DNA from: Anseranas semipalmata
Lineage: Eukaryota > Chordata > Aves > Anseriformes > Anseranatidae
Assembly: GCA_013399115.1 (NCBI GenBank)
Contig: VXAA01001260.1
Span: 1-64,000 of the forward strand
DNA length: 64,000 nt
Direction: 5' to 3'
Under the pieces are notes generated by a model. That model saw only the letters and a program-made list of their open reading frames with translations, was not told the origin of the DNA and ran no database searches. Of the stretch, positions 45,794 through 59,855 are shown one piece after another; within the stretch, counting starts at the first letter, position 1, and every line of letters starts with the position of its first letter. The position numbers and the translations under genes are program-made.

Positions 45794-47320
45794 AAAAAAA
45801 AGTACAGTGGTTCTGGGAAAAAAAAATCTTTTGATGAAAAAATGTTTCACTGAAGTGTTCCCAACAAATCTTACTGAGGTATTAAAGAATATGGAATAGA
45901 GAAATTTATTTTACAAATTGATTAAGCACTTCAGAAAAAAAAAAATTAACAGCAGCAAACATCTTCTACCAAAATGGCAAGTATTTCTGCAGGCGCAGTG
46001 TGATACTTAAGTTGGTTTCATATCCAACAACCAAATTCAGGATCTCTCCATTCAGCAGAATGCTTTGGACTCAGTATGTTGTGAAGACTTCTGTCTCACT
46101 CTGAGTTTTTCCATAATAAAACAATCAACTGCTTATCAATGAATTTGACATTGGCTATTGCAAACAACCCTTCTGAGCTTGATTAATCTAAGACCACAGC
46201 TACAGAATGTTGTTAAATTGGCAAGACCTTAAAACCCACTCCCTTTTAAATATGCCGAGAAGAGCAATTCAGCCTAGCTTACCCAGACTGGATGTTATTC
46301 ACACCTTCATCTTCTTTGACACATAAGCCTTTCATTCTAAGGCAAGATGACAAAATGGTACAGAGGGGCTACTACATGGTTTGAGAACTTCATATACAGG
46401 ACAGCAAGTGAACAAGAAACTCCAGCTCTCTCTAGACACTGTTTCTCTTTTTTTCTTACTTCCCTTCCTGCTCAAGTGGGACCCCTGGCTGCACTTTGGA
46501 ATGAGAAAGAGGGAGGGAGACTGAAAAAAATGAAGAGTTAGAAAAGAAATTTCTGCAGTTGCCACACATATTTTTCTCTTTCCCTTCCTTTTCTCCTTTT
46601 CTTACATTTGTATCTGACAAATTAAAAAAACCTCCCAGGGAGATATCTGAAATTAATTGAAGAGGATATTTTCTCTTCTGGTCAAATAAAATATCTCTTT
46701 TTTTTTTTTTTTTCCTGCAAATAGAACAGTTAAGGAAAGAAATGTCATCCAAATGTAAGTTGGTAATGCAGGGAGAATATAGCCTTTCAAATGAGCCTGG
46801 TGTGAGCAGTCTCAAACTGCCAAGGTCAGCAAAAGACACGGCAATACTTAACGTAAGGGACTATCAAATGTTCTGGGACTGTGTCAGCGCTCTATAAAGC
46901 CAAGCTCTTAAATGCTCCACTGAAAGGACGGATGCTTCTGTTACAATCAACAGGAGCAACCTTCTACCTCTTGAGTCAACAGGCTGCCTTGAAGAAAGAT
47001 TTTATATAAATATGTCCTTAAATTCATTAAACTGTATTGAACGTATACACCAGAACTGTATACTCTAAATGCATGTAGAGGGTCAAACACACTCCTACAC
47101 CTTAGCCTGGTTTGGAAGCTGATACTGTGGGCTGAGTTCTCCACTGCATTCAATCCAGCATTGTCACTACTAGACAGTGCAAGACATGCTTAAAATTATC
47201 CTGGTATTATATGATAGGATTTTGTATGCAACTTTGAAGAGAAAACAAGTTATGATTCAATGCAGAATACTGTTTCTGTTATATTACATCCCTTCCCATA
47301 ATTAATAATTCAGTCAAGAT

Positions 47321-47411
47321 TTTTGTTTTTTGTTTTTTGTGGGTTTTTTTGTTTGTTTTGTTGTTGTTGTTGTTGTTGTTGTTTTTTGTTTTGCTTTGTT
47401 TTGTTTTGTTC
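47321..47411. repeat. Compound T/G microsatellite with (TTG)n
   Basis: T-rich runs broken by G, with about eight TTG units in the middle (about 47357-47382) and TTTTG units at the right. Confidence 0.9.
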
Positions 47412-50400
47412 TAATAAAGTGAAGACATTCTTCCTGGAAACACTATCAAATGAACATGAAATTAAACCATGAAATTTATTAGTTCTTAATCAAGAATTCT
47501 TGAATAATTGCACATTGCACATTATTTTGACATTTTAGATCTGGTTTATGTCTTAGCCTTTAATTAATATTGCATTATGTTTGCACGTTTGGAATGCCCT
47601 AGAACTGTGCCATTCCATGACATACAGTATGTATCCTTCTTGTCCATAACTTTTTTTGCTCAGGTTACAATGTCTGTTTTTCCATATCCAAGATGAAGCA
47701 CTGATAATGAAAATGAAATATTTAGGGCAAAGCTTTCAACAAGTATCAGCAATTTATTGAGACCAAGTTGAAAGTGAACATAGAATTATGAAAAAGTAGC
47801 ATTTTTATTGGAGCATTTATATCTATTGAAGCCAACATTCCTCCACTTTGGTGGAGGTGGATTCATTCCCTACTCTTATTTTAGTAACAGATTTTTCATC
47901 CAGCAATACTAAAATAGCTCCACACCTCACAAATCCTCTCCAGCACAATTTTCACCCTCCTTCTCTTTCCTGGCATCAGTGATAGACTGCTTTCTCTGCT
48001 GAGACAGGGATCTACTTAGAGAAAAAGAAAAGGACACTTCATTTACTCTCTGAATTTTCACTTGGGTCATCTCAAATACTTATTCTAGTACTGATTTATA
48101 CAAGCTGAGGCAGAGGAAGGAGATGTTGTAATGTATGCAATTAGAGAATGCCTTAAAAATATGTACACAGCATAGGAAACTAGCAGTGTGTTGCACAGTA
48201 GACCTCCCCCTGTTGCCAGTCAATTGAAGGAAGGAACATACATATTCACACTGCAGTCACAGATGTGACCATAGTCAAATGCAGAGCTATCTAGGCTAGC
48301 TTTACATTTACTGGTTTGGATACTGATAGCAGCCTTAGTAATACATCACAGTATGAATTTCAAGTCACAGTATGGGCTAGTCCCTGCTTCTCAGAAGAGC
48401 TTGGACTTCTCATAACTGCCCTGTAGTTTTGTCTATGACTGCACAGCAGATGCCACACCAATTACTACATGATTTTTTAGGCTGCTGAGAATACTGTAGG
48501 CTGCTAAGGAAGTTAACAGTAGCATGAAACAAACTGGGGACATCAGATTTGTCCATTTTGGGGGAGAGCTGCTTCTTCCTAGGCTTTTTGCAAATTGCAG
48601 TGTCTGTTTCTGAAACCCATTAAATATAAATTTCCCATGATACACATGTAAATGTGTGCATGTATATATGTTCGGCTCTTTCAGTGTTGCAGCTATAGAC
48701 TCACACATTCTTTTCAAGTACATCTCAGACTAATTATGCATAGATTTAAAGCTATTTTTCAAGTGTTGAATGTCTTAAAATCTAATTCTGGTTTCAATCA
48801 TTCTTGAAGAAATTACAAATTCAGTCTGAATTTACTGATTGGTTTGTTTTTCTATGGTTAGATTCAAATAGCTGTAGGGAAAAAAAAGTGTTTGCTGTAC
48901 CAGCTTTCTCTGCTAGATTTGGTACTTGGACATGCAGATTTTTTTCTCTCCTTTAGCCAATATATTTCAAATGCTTATCTGAGTCAAACTCAGACTCCAG
49001 AATTTACCCTTTCACATTGTTAGCCGAAAAAAAAGGACTGCAGCCCTGTTTATATACCCTGGTTTAAGACTAACTTGAAAATAGCAAGGCAATCCTCACC
49101 CAAGAGCATGATAGCTATATAAACTGGACATCTGAGACACTTGAACAAATGTCATTATCTTCCCAGTTCAACATCCACTGGTTTTAAAGAGTAAAGAGTT
49201 TAAAGAGTTTTTAAAGAGTTGTATGATCTGTATGATTCAGGTGGAGGACTGGCATTGTAGAGGGCAATGTAGACAGAAGTGTTCTCTGTGACATTAAAAG
49301 TTGTCTGGCATACAGTAAAAGAGTTTGCTGGCAGAAGAAGTGGGTGCATATTTAGGTCTTGAAGGTCAAAGAAAGATGTCATGCTTATTTTAGTTTTTTG
49401 GGAGTATCACATCCTCAAAGCTCCTATTTCTTTCAGTTATTTAAAGGAAGCTGAGGATATCTAGATGCAGACATCTGAATTTAATCAGATGAGTCTGAGT
49501 TTTGTGTAATGTTGAATGTTATTTAAAGTGGGTGTAAAAACATCACAAGAAAGGAGATCACTTTTCCTCTTAGAATAAGCTGGTGGCTAAGCCATTGTCT
49601 TGAAATGAGTTCAAAATTGTAGTAGCTAGACCTATGCTTCTAAGTATGAGAGGAGTCTAACCTTGAACTAGTGAATAAAAGGGAGAGGATGAAATAGCAG
49701 CAGTTAGAGGAATTTTTATTTTGTGAATCCTTCCCTCTTTGTTTTACTTAAAATATATGAAATGTTTAATCTCAGGCCAAATGCAATGTGTTGTGTTGCA
49801 TTAAACTATTTTTACTTCATTTTCATTTCAGCAAGGATGAGAAACAAAAAATATTTGTAGTTTGATCCAAAAGTTTTTTCCATCTTGGCTGTTAAACAGA
49901 GAAAGCATCTACTCAAACAACCATAAAGTCCTGATATTGATCTCATACCAGACTAAATCAGGAATGACTCCAATAAAGTTATTTGGGTGTGCTGGTATAA
50001 AATGATGTTATATAAATGAAATCGGAATCAGGCCGTGATAACAGTCCCCATGTAGAAGAAACATGTTGAAACTTCATCTAGAGAGGAGGAAATGAGCAGC
50101 AAAGCTCATACCAAGAAGGTATTCCAATAATATTTAACTGTTCCAGACAAGTTCCCATGTGAAAACATTATTTCAGAACAAAAATAACTTTATTCCAAGC
50201 TAAAGCTAAATCAGCTAAGCTGATTCTATAGTCTTAGCAAAGCAATTATTCTGGATTATTATTATTATTATTTTAATATGGAATTAGTGTCCTCAAAGGG
50301 AGCCATTATGTAATGGTTGCTGTGAAGTAGTTATTTCAGAGAGCTACCAATCAAGGCAACACTTATCCAGTGCACATTAATTCCCTTTTTCAGTGGGTGA

Positions 50401-52448
50401 GCATTTTACCTTTTCTGTTCTTCTTTATAACAAATTCCCTCCTCCCATTCTTGTTTTAGAGTACTTTTACCTCTTCAGCTTTCTTATAAATCTTCAATAA
50501 AGAAGTCTAAATGATTTTTATTTCACGTTCAGAGCAACTTGTGCAGCCAAGAGAAACAAAATCCGTTGAGAACAGAAAAATAAAAAGGCAAAGAGATTGC
50601 ACAGATATCTTAATAAGTTGTGACGTCAGTGTCAAAAATATGATGAGCAGTAACATAACATAACACGATAAACCAATGCTCTGTTTTTGGAGGTTTGCAC
50701 TTACATATGACCCTTCAGGAAAAAAAAAGGGGGGGGGATTAAGCAGAAAATATATTTCAGATATACAGATAGTCATAAAGCACAATATATTGTTTCTTTC
50801 TATTTTAGGCTTCAATCTCATATCTGCATCTTTCCCCGAACAGAGACAACATGGAAAATTACCATGAATATGTATTCCTCATTGATGAAAAACCAATTCA
50901 TGTGAGTATAGAACTGTAAGAATCTAAAATCTAAGGTGTAGATGAGTGACTAGTAGCTGAAAAGAAATATGAGAGAGGCTGAATTGATTCAGACTAAGGG
51001 TCTCTTTTACTCTGTCTCTACCAGTGGCCATAAATATAGGAATGAAGGAAGAAAAACAGAGCTGGCACATATGACAGTTCCCTTAAGTATTTTGCTAGCC
51101 ACTATTTTTTATCATCCCTTAAGCCTGATGTGGTCTGTCTGTCTAGTAACTACAGTAGATCTGTATTTCAAGCACTTGCTAAATTTCCACTTAAAATCAT
51201 GCAAGCTCTTTAAATGGGCTTTCTCTCTCTTGGAAGTCTCAATTCTTGATCCACAACCACCTCATCTTGTTTGTTTTGACCCCGACTACTACTGATTTCA
51301 TCTGTAGGCCCTCGGTTCTTGTGTGGGAAGAGCTAACAGTTTACCTTCTCCGTGCCACTCATGAGTATGTAGACCGCTTTCATATTACCAAAGACTTGTA
51401 ACCAGTCTTGCAGCCTGTGCTGCATAGTCAGTCACTAGCAGGAATTACCCCTGTGCCTACAAAATTAATGTCTCCTTCTTTAGGTTTAATTTGTGTTCAG
51501 ACTTAGCTTTGTAAAAACGAAGAAACTGTTGTCAGCACTATGAGAAGTCAGACAATCAAGAGGAAATCAGCTCTCCAGAACTGAAAGTTCCCTGAGTTTT
51601 CTTACTAGTTCTGGGACCTGAAGTGTTTTATACTGTTGGTTCTTCCCTTTGTCTTTTGTGTTGTCTCAATATTCCAGTATTGATACTTCCAGAATCAACA
51701 CTGGGAGACACTTCTTTCTCTCAGACTCTTCTGTTACTGTCTCTGAAACAACACCTGTGGTTCAGGGAATCCTCCTTCCTACTTTTTGTAATGGGAGTTG
51801 GGAAAATGGTCACCTCAAGAACGTTTTAGAACACTACTTTTTCTGATCATTGTCCTAAAGGAATGGCATGCCTTAATGTTTTGCCAGCTGCCTTAAAATC
51901 CTCCTTAACATAAGCCAAAGCTAAAGCACATAAAAGCATTCATTTACACTATTTAAAGCAGACTGCATAGTCACAAAGTTTACAGGAAAAGTGAAGAGGA
52001 ACAAAAGAAAGTAATGCACCTCCTTAATTAGCACATGGATGACTTGGCCTCATCCTGTATGGTTGGGCTGCCAGAATGAAAGAGGCGCCTTAGAACTCCC
52101 CACCAAAAATGCTTGTCCTCATATAATCCTATTTATTCAAATGTTTATAAGACTTGGGGAACCACATTTCCTTTCCTAGTCTCATATTAGAGGGTAGATT
52201 CAAATTCAATCTTTGAATCGTCTGACTTATGAGTCACTGACTCGGTTGTGATCTGGGCCTTCCTCTCATCAGTCCATTGGCTGCTGTCTCCCAGTGTGGA
52301 AATGTTAACGTCCTTTGGGAAGGACTCCACAGGGTTCTTACCTGCCAAGAAAATGAATGGTTTTGTCAAGCATTGAAAAGTTGTTTACTCACTGTAAGGC
52401 ACAATGCTCCTTATTGACATGTTAGGCAATGTTCAAAACCAATTAAAA

Positions 52449-52486
52449 AACAAACAAGCAAACAAACAAACAACAACAACAAAACA
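52449..52486. repeat. (AAAC)n/(AAC)n microsatellite
   Basis: Interrupted CAAA units turning into about four CAA units. Confidence 0.9.
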
Positions 52487-55439
52487 GTGAAGTCCCTTTA
52501 CTTACTGGACCTGCATTCTACCTGCAAATATAACTTGCTGATCAAACTTTGTAATATTACAGAATTAATATCAATGAGGGCTCTAATCGTCCAGGCATGG
52601 TACAAACAAGTCATCAAGAACAGCAGTGAATAGAAGGGGCTTCCCTCCTCCCTGCATTGCAGTGATGGATACTCTGTCAGAGTATTTTGAAGGCTATATA
52701 GTCTACTCCTGCAAGTCAGGAAGCAACATGGGTATGCTTCCCTTGTAGGAAGAGTGAATGTGGATAGAGGGACTAATTCAGGACAACCCAGCAAAGATAT
52801 TGGAGAATTGCATCTGTTTCATGATAAGAGAAAATAATGAATCATTATTAAAAAATACAAGTAGCAATGAAGAAAATGGCAGAGGAAATCATACTTTCTT
52901 CTTACACAAGAAGCAGAATTTATTTAACAGAAAAGATAAAACCTAAAATTGTTGAAAACAGACATTGGGGACCTCTATGTCACAAGAAAGCTGGAAACCA
53001 AAAATGCAACAGGATAAGAAAAAAAGACCAATTCAGCTGTAACTGAGAAAAATTAGAATGGTGCATGCTGTTGATGTCCTAACCTTTTCTTTATTCTTAA
53101 AGTTTGGAAGAAACAAATATTTTTTTACACAATGCCTGTGTATAGTGTCTGAACACTCAACCTCTACACAAGTTTTTTGGTTGGAAAAGAGTGGTTACTA
53201 TATTAAATGATCCACTTCATACTCATTTTGCTATTTCCCCTAGAAGATAAAAATATAATAAACTTTTGAAATGATGTGACACCAATGCAGCCTTTCTTTG
53301 TTGTAGGGTTAAGGAAAATCAGAATCTTTTTCAGGCATTTAACATCAATTAAGATTTCTTAACAATGAAACACAAAAAGGAAAATCACAGGAAACCTTTT
53401 GTATGCATGTTTCATGTCAAAAGTTTAACTTAAAAAGAAAGTTTAAAATGTTCATACATTTATTATTATTATTATTATTTCACAGAGCTATCAGATGATG
53501 CTAGCATACATTCTTTAAGTATACTAAAATCTCACTAATTTACACCAGCTGACTAGCTGGTCCAGTGTTCTGGAAATCTAATTCAACTTGTTCTTGTACT
53601 CAGGACAGATTTTTCCAGAAAAAGAAAAAATACATTTTCTAGGCCTTCAATGTACCTAAAAATAGAGACAAAATCACACATTTGGGTTTTATGATAATAT
53701 CTGCTCTTGTAATTTTAAGAAAAATAAGTTTATGTGAATTATTCTCTTCAGTTGCAAACTTGAAATTTCATGAACAAATTGCAATATAATTGTACCTGAT
53801 TTAAAACCTCATTCTCTCCTTCTATGAAGATTTATGGATATCATTACTTCTAAGAATGTTGCTGTTACATTGTTCTGAAACTGATTTTATACTCTGTCTA
53901 CATGAGAAAGAAATCTTACATTTTTGAGTTCTCCAGTATTAGCTGAGCCTGAAAATTTCAGGACGCAGAGTAAGCAATGGAAAAGAAGTTAAATATGTAT
54001 TTGGCTTTCTACTGCTTGTATGAACGTGGCATTTTTAAAGCCTTTTGTTTTCTACAAGAAATGTCCTCCTAGCAAACACTCTATGCTCATAGAGGAAAAG
54101 AAAGAAAGAAAGAAAAAACGCAATCCAAATGTTTTGACATTGTGATCTATCTTTGGCTTTTATATAGGCTGAGTTACTGAAAATTCTGTTAAACTGCTAG
54201 AACTGATAGAGGCCAGTGTTTTCCTGATGAATATCATCAATTCCTGTTTCAAGCTGTCAGCAGGCTACCAAGTAGAAGTTATCTCATGCTAGGAACAATG
54301 GTGTTTGGTCGGGATGAGTGGCATGTGGCTGCTCCTTGGTCTTGGGTCCCATCACAGAATAGACAAATGAATAAATAACACTTATTTAAGCACTGCATTT
54401 GTCACTTCAGTGCTCAGCAATTCCTGTCATCACTGACCACAGTTTCTCTGTCCGGTTTACGCTCCATCACAGAGAATCAGCAGGCTCTAAGCTAGTTGAC
54501 TGAAATTCTCTTAAAGTGCTTCTTAGAAACCTAAAGGGATTTTGGTGTGAGCATGTCTGCAACACAGTAAAATTAGTGTCAGTAATGCTTTAAAAGTGGG
54601 AATTAATTGAATTCTCATATAAAAAAGTTCCAGAATTCTCAGTGTAGTGAAGCAACATGTTTTGCATAATGGAGGGCATTACTAAAATGAAATACTGAGA
54701 GCTTATTCCTATGAATGTAAACAAGTTCTGTTTGAATCGTATAATTTCTATTATGTTGAGTGCATGTTAATGAACAGGGCGTTTTCTTATTGAGTCAAGA
54801 TTTGGAAAAGTGCTTTTTCTTCACGTTAGATTTTTTTTTTTTTTTCAAAGTCAGTTTCAGACTAGTTCCTGTTTGAACTTGCTCTAGAGTTTACCAGATG
54901 TGTTTGGACTCCATGTTACTGCATTGTGTTCACTGGAGTTCACAGATGGGCTTTCCACTGAACTAATGAAAACCTAATTAAATCCATATAAGTACTTAAC
55001 ATTTGAGAATACTGTATAATATAATGCTTTCTGTTACTGTTTGCAAACAGCCAGAAGATTTTGCATCTCTTCTGTCCTACTGTGTGTGTACATGCCCCAT
55101 GCTATCTCATTGTAGCAGATAACTACACTTTCAGAGATGGCTGAGTTTTGGTTCTGTTACAGCCAGTAGAATAAGAAAGCTAAAGGTCAGATAGGAACAG
55201 TGTTCAAAAGCATGTGTCAAAAGAGTCAGTTAAATTGGAGGGTTAGTTGATATGAGTGGATATAATCTTCAGGAACAGGAATCAGAGACAAAATGGGAAG
55301 AAAAGGTTTAACCAGCTTCTGTTAAATAGCAACAGTGGGCAGATAACCCCTAAAACTTCATACTTCCTACAGTCTGGTGTATGAGTGCTTCACTGACAGG
55401 CACAGAGGGTTTTGCAACATGAAGTCTAACCACAAGCCA

Positions 55440-56325
55440 GACATAAATAGTGTTCCCCAGAGGTCAATACTGTTCAGTGTCTGCAGGGAAGAAATTCCCT
55501 CCTCTGCAAGTCTGTGGGCAAAATTACATCATGGGGACCAGCCAGCATGAAGGAAGCCAGGTTTACAGGGCTGCTAGTCAGATGGAAAAGGACAGGCTGG
55601 AGAAAAGGGGAGACAAGAACTGCATGTAGTTAAATAGAAGCAAGTTCAAAGTCCTGCATCTGGGACAGAATAACACTATGCAGCAGGGCCGTCTGGGGGC
55701 CATCTGGAAAACAACAACAACAACAACAAAACATCTTGGCAGAAGAGGACAAGGGGTCCTGGGAGTCAACACATCAAGCATTAATCAGCAGTCTGCCTAT
55801 GCAGCAATGAAGGCTAACATACTGAGTTATGTTAGCAAGAGTATAGCTAGCAGATAAGGCAAATTATTATTTGTTTATTTCACTCTATTCAGGCCATGTC
55901 AGACTCCATCTGGAAGTGCCCAGGTTTGGACTCCCCAGTACAAGAAAGACATTGACAAACTGGAGGGTCCAGGGCAAGGCCACCATGGTGTTTCAGAGGC
56001 ACATGACACATATGAAGGGATTGAAAGAACTAGGTTTCTGCTTCTCTGGAGAAGTTAAGGCTAAGGTTGGAATCTTAATGCTGACCCCAGATGTCTTATA
56101 GAGAAGATGAAGCCAGACTTCTCTTGAAGGTACACAGAAAAATAATGAGGGGCAAAGGCCACAAGTTGCAAATTCCAGGTAGCTACTGGGGGACAATTTT
56201 TCATTATAAAAATAAGCACTGAAATGGATCACCCAGAGAGGTTGTAGAACCTCCATCCTCAAAGACAATTACTGTGCAATTGGAAAGGAACAGGAGCAAT
56301 CTGATCCAGCTAGCTGGAACTAGCT
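55440..56325 (+). mobile_element. Old avian CR1 copy, RT to 3' UTR
   Basis: A decayed plus-strand copy. In order: a PQRS block where PQGS is expected (near 55453), the active-site region reading WAKLHH (FADDTKLHH expected, near 55515), LNRSKFKVLHLGQNNTMQQ (55630-55686), an internal (AAC)n expansion at 55707-55731, GHVRLHLEVPRF (about 55894), TRKTLTNW and the MVFQRHMTH region, a FCFSGEVK block (expected LFSLEK), TCACCCAGAGAGGTTGTAGA (56230) and AGGAGCAATCTGATCCAGC (56291). No tail. Frames change repeatedly. It is clearly older than the copy 0.5 kb downstream. Confidence 0.82.
55707..55731. repeat. (AAC)n microsatellite inside CR1
   Basis: About 7 to 8 AAC units grown inside the old CR1 copy, just after the NNTMQQ-coding stretch. 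Confidence 0.9.
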
Positions 56326-56791
56326 AAAAAGATTTCCATGCTTCAAACTAGCTTCAAAGCTGTCTTTCTGGGTCCTATAGGAATTACTGCAGAGTTCTGC
56401 TTGGGTCCTCTTAATGCGTTCTAGTGACACTCACCCACTTACGTGAGAACATTATTAATACTGAGGAAGAAATGACTAAAGTTGGTATTAATAACTTTGC
56501 TTTCCTCTATCTCCAAAGGTATTCTGAATGTTTCCTGAGGAAAAAAAAAATCAATTTTGAAAGCAGGCTAATGACTTCACTTTTGAAAATGAAGATCCAT
56601 TCAATTCAAAAGTCTTTGGAAAATTCATTAAACATTCTGGAACTTGCAAATAGCTATCAGCTATCCAAGTAATGTAAATGGCGGATCCAGGAATCATAGA
56701 AAACAGAAAAAATCACTTTTATTTCTAAAAATATTCACATATCAATTGTATTTCCATTTTGCTAATGATAACAGTAATATTTCTGCATGTA

Positions 56792-57150
56792 AGAGGCTCA
56801 GGGGCAACCTTATCGCTCTCTACAGTTACCTTAAAGGAGGCTGTAGCGAGGAGGGGATTGGTCTCTTCTCCCAAGCAACAAGCAATAGGACAAGAGGAAA
56901 TGTTCTCAAGTTGCACCAGGGGAGGTTTAGGTTGGATATTAGGAAACACTTCTTTACTGAAAGGGTTGTGAGGCATTGGAACAGGCTGCCCTAGGAAGTG
57001 GTTGAGTCACCATCCCTGGAGGTATTCAAAAGGCATGTAGATGTGGTGCTTAGGGACATGGTCTAGTCGTAGTCTTGGCAGTGCTAGGTTAACAGTTGGA
57101 CTTGATGATCTTAGAGGTCTTTTCCAACCTAAATGACTCTATGATTCTAT
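56792..57150 (+). mobile_element. CR1 LINE, young, 5'-truncated with tail
   Basis: Begins abruptly at AGGCTCAGGGGCAACCTTAT (in the [15 protein letters not shown] region) and runs to a tail ACTCTATGATTCTATAATCC near 57133-57152. A single in-frame TAG at 56992-56994 (Arg codon AGG to TAG) interrupts the C-terminal frame. From 56994 on, its sequence is the reverse complement of the CR1 at the right edge of the window with one clear mismatch over about 150 bp. Confidence 0.97.
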
Positions 57151-59700
57151 AATCCTGGGATTGTGACCTAGTAACATGGAGCTATGTCATGCTTTTCTCT
57201 ATTACTGAAGATACACTCTGGGTAGAAAAAACATATGCCTTTCTTGTCTCAGCATGAAAACTGGAGAAATTTTGTTTTAGGGAGATATAGGAGGAAATTT
57301 TGTCACAGACTCTTCCCACATGGAAATGTAGATTCCCTGAAATACCTGACAGCAAGATCACCTGCCTCCCTAGCTTCTTGGTGGCTGATTTGACAAAGTC
57401 TGACAGTTGGGCTCCTTGCAGGTCCCTGGTCCTACAAGACATGCCAGGCAGATGCAGACTGCCACCCTATAGGGCTGCCAACAGGATCTGGAGCTTCAGC
57501 AGCTCTCAGGGTGGTCCACCCCATGGCAGGGTGTCCGGAAGGCATGAGCATCCTGGCTTACAAGCTCCAGAATTCCTCAGCAGTTCATGTGGCAGGCTGT
57601 TAAAGAGCCAGGGAGCCTGGAGAGCACAGTGCATTTCAGAAATATGGACACATTCCTGTAGTGGAAACAGTGGGCTTGGTTTTTCATGCCCCCCAAAAAG
57701 CCTTGTCAAAACATCAAATCTTTTTGCAGAAATGAAGTTAAGCTTCCCAGCCAGGTGCATGACTGTGTTGAAGATCAATCCAGTCCTGACGAAGCCTTTT
57801 AGTCTAGTCTCTAGGGCATACAGTACTCACTTTGCAACCTAGGAAGCCTCATCTGAGGCAGAGCTCTCTTCAGATTTTCCAAAGCAATGGTCAGAGAGTG
57901 TCCCAAGGACAGTACAGGTGTCAGAAAACTGCTTTCTCCTGTTTTTTTTTTTTTTTTTAATGATGACTCCACAGTACATTCCTACCTTGTAGACACATGG
58001 AAAGACAGATGACCTGAGAAAAATGATGAAAGTAAATTAATATTACAGTTGTGCTGCATACCCTGGAGAAAACTCGTGTTTTTGGTGTTTTATGCTCATG
58101 GGAGTGTGTCTGGGGGAAGTGAGCACATTTGACTACATATATCAGTGTCTGCACCCATTCTTTAAAATGGTTATTACTATTCTTTATATGAAGAGTAGTT
58201 TTTGGAAATTATGAAGCAGTATAATATATAGTACAGATGATACTAAATATGATTAACATTTAAATCATTGCAGTCTGACAATGAGCATTACCATGATAAG
58301 GAGATGAAGATGTGCAATGCATGAAGTGCAAGCATTAGCCTTTTAAGATCTTGACCAGGTTTAAAGAGAAACATCCACGTGTTAGTCATACTACTTTGAA
58401 TAACAGACATGTTTGCACACCTCTGAGAAAACAGAAGACATTCACATATCCAATAGGAGTAATGACATATATTTTGTCTGCGAAAAGTGCTCTACCTCAA
58501 TTTACCAACAACAATTCTCTTTCCCTTTTAATTTATTTTTCATGCTCAGTACATAAATGACTAGGGCCCATTATAGGACCCAGATAGATATTAGAAAAAA
58601 TGGATGTAAGAATTTCTACCCTGAAAAACTAATCCTCCAAAAACATTAAATGAAAAAAAAAATACATAAATATTATGGATGATGGACAAAGTATGTGAGC
58701 AGAGCAGCTTCAAACACCCAATTTCAGTACATTAGTTAATATGTTTTTGGTTTTGTAGTTTAAATTGTAAGACAAGGTTGTGAATTATGAGTTATTTGTT
58801 AGCTGGAAAGAGGTGGAAAGTGTTGGAGATGAAGGAAGACAGGAAAAAGAAAATGGCACAAGGTCTGGCAGATGTGGCTGGGGAAGGTATGTTTAACTCT
58901 TCAAGGATTTCCCTAAAAGCCAGAATCGTCTCAGCTCCTTTGGAGATATGTTGGCACCACCAAAGTAGCAGAAAGAAGACTTAAGTCTTCTTAGAAAGAA
59001 GAGTACATTAATGCATTACTTAAATAGGCTTTATCTTATCCATAATCTTTCCTTGACTGATAGACACCACGCAGGGAGATTCCTTGAAGGGCAGTGTGTT
59101 GTACCACCAATGTCAGGTGGGCAGACAGTAATGCTAAGACCTAGGAGAAAATCAAGTTAAAACAGACAAATAAAAGCACGCTTTTACACAATTGTAGTGA
59201 CTTTATGGAATTGTAGGTGTAAGAGATCATGGAGACAGGCTGTGTCAGAAAGTTCAAAAACCAGTTGAGTAGTTTGGGAATATCGGGTTGATAGATGCCA
59301 AAGGGAAGGACATAACCCTATCATTCCCCATCCAGTGAGAGTATATGCTGGGAGCTGCCAGATATGCACCACAGACAGCATCCAAGCTTGTGTGTTCCCC
59401 TGCTGCCAGAGACAGAACAGTCCCTTCAGCGGGCTACTGGTTTGTCTCTGTCAGGCAGTTGTTATGTTCTTGTGGAGGTGCAAAAAGGTATTGGATCCAG
59501 TACAGAAACCCCAGCAGATGTGGAAGAATCTTATGTCAATATAGCTGGTAGGTCTTCTCTATGTCATTCAATCCTGCCGTTAGCACTGCTGGTTCAGGGG
59601 TGTCTGCAGTCTGTCCTTAGGCGATAAGCACCTCAAGTTTCACCTCTGCTGTTTCAAGTCTCTGTTCAGCTTCAGCTTCTCCACAGTTTCATGCTGGCTT
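57151..59700. other. No gene recognised; one 180-codon frame
   Basis: 57300-57842 (+) is the longest open frame here outside LINEs (180 codons), overlapped by 86- and 90-codon frames on the other strand. It has no signal peptide, transmembrane or repeat pattern I can call, and no splice-site or start context that argues for a gene. The segment 57300-57850 is more GC-rich than its surroundings. A poly(T) tract lies at 57942-57958. The rest, to 59700, shows nothing. Confidence 0.35.
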
Positions 59701-59855
59701 CTTTATACAGATGTGCTCAGTGATTCACAGCAGCCTCAGACTCCTACCTCCTGCACACCAGTGAGCTGCCCAAAGTTGCCTTAGCCACATCTCTCTCTTG
59801 TGTGATTCTTCTGAGAGCAGAAGCAGGTGATGCCTCACAGGAAGAAGCACTCTAG

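Larger units (their letters stand above)
45794..55435. other. No gene seen; longest LINE-free stretch
   Basis: About 9.6 kb, the longest run without a recognisable transposable element. It contains only microsatellites: (TTG)n at 47321-47411, a small (ATT)n near 50261-50275, AAAC/AAC at 52449-52486, (ATT)n at 53459-53479, (GAAA)n near 54098-54116 and poly(T) runs near 46698 and 54832. Several frames of 100 to 127 codons show no motif. If any host function such as a conserved enhancer lies in the window, this clean stretch is a reasonable place to look, but I see no direct evidence. Confidence 0.4.

Noticed and set aside
59335..59627. Three overlapping plus-strand frames of 68-87 codons
   Set aside because: Three frames open at once over the same DNA indicates low stop density, not a gene.
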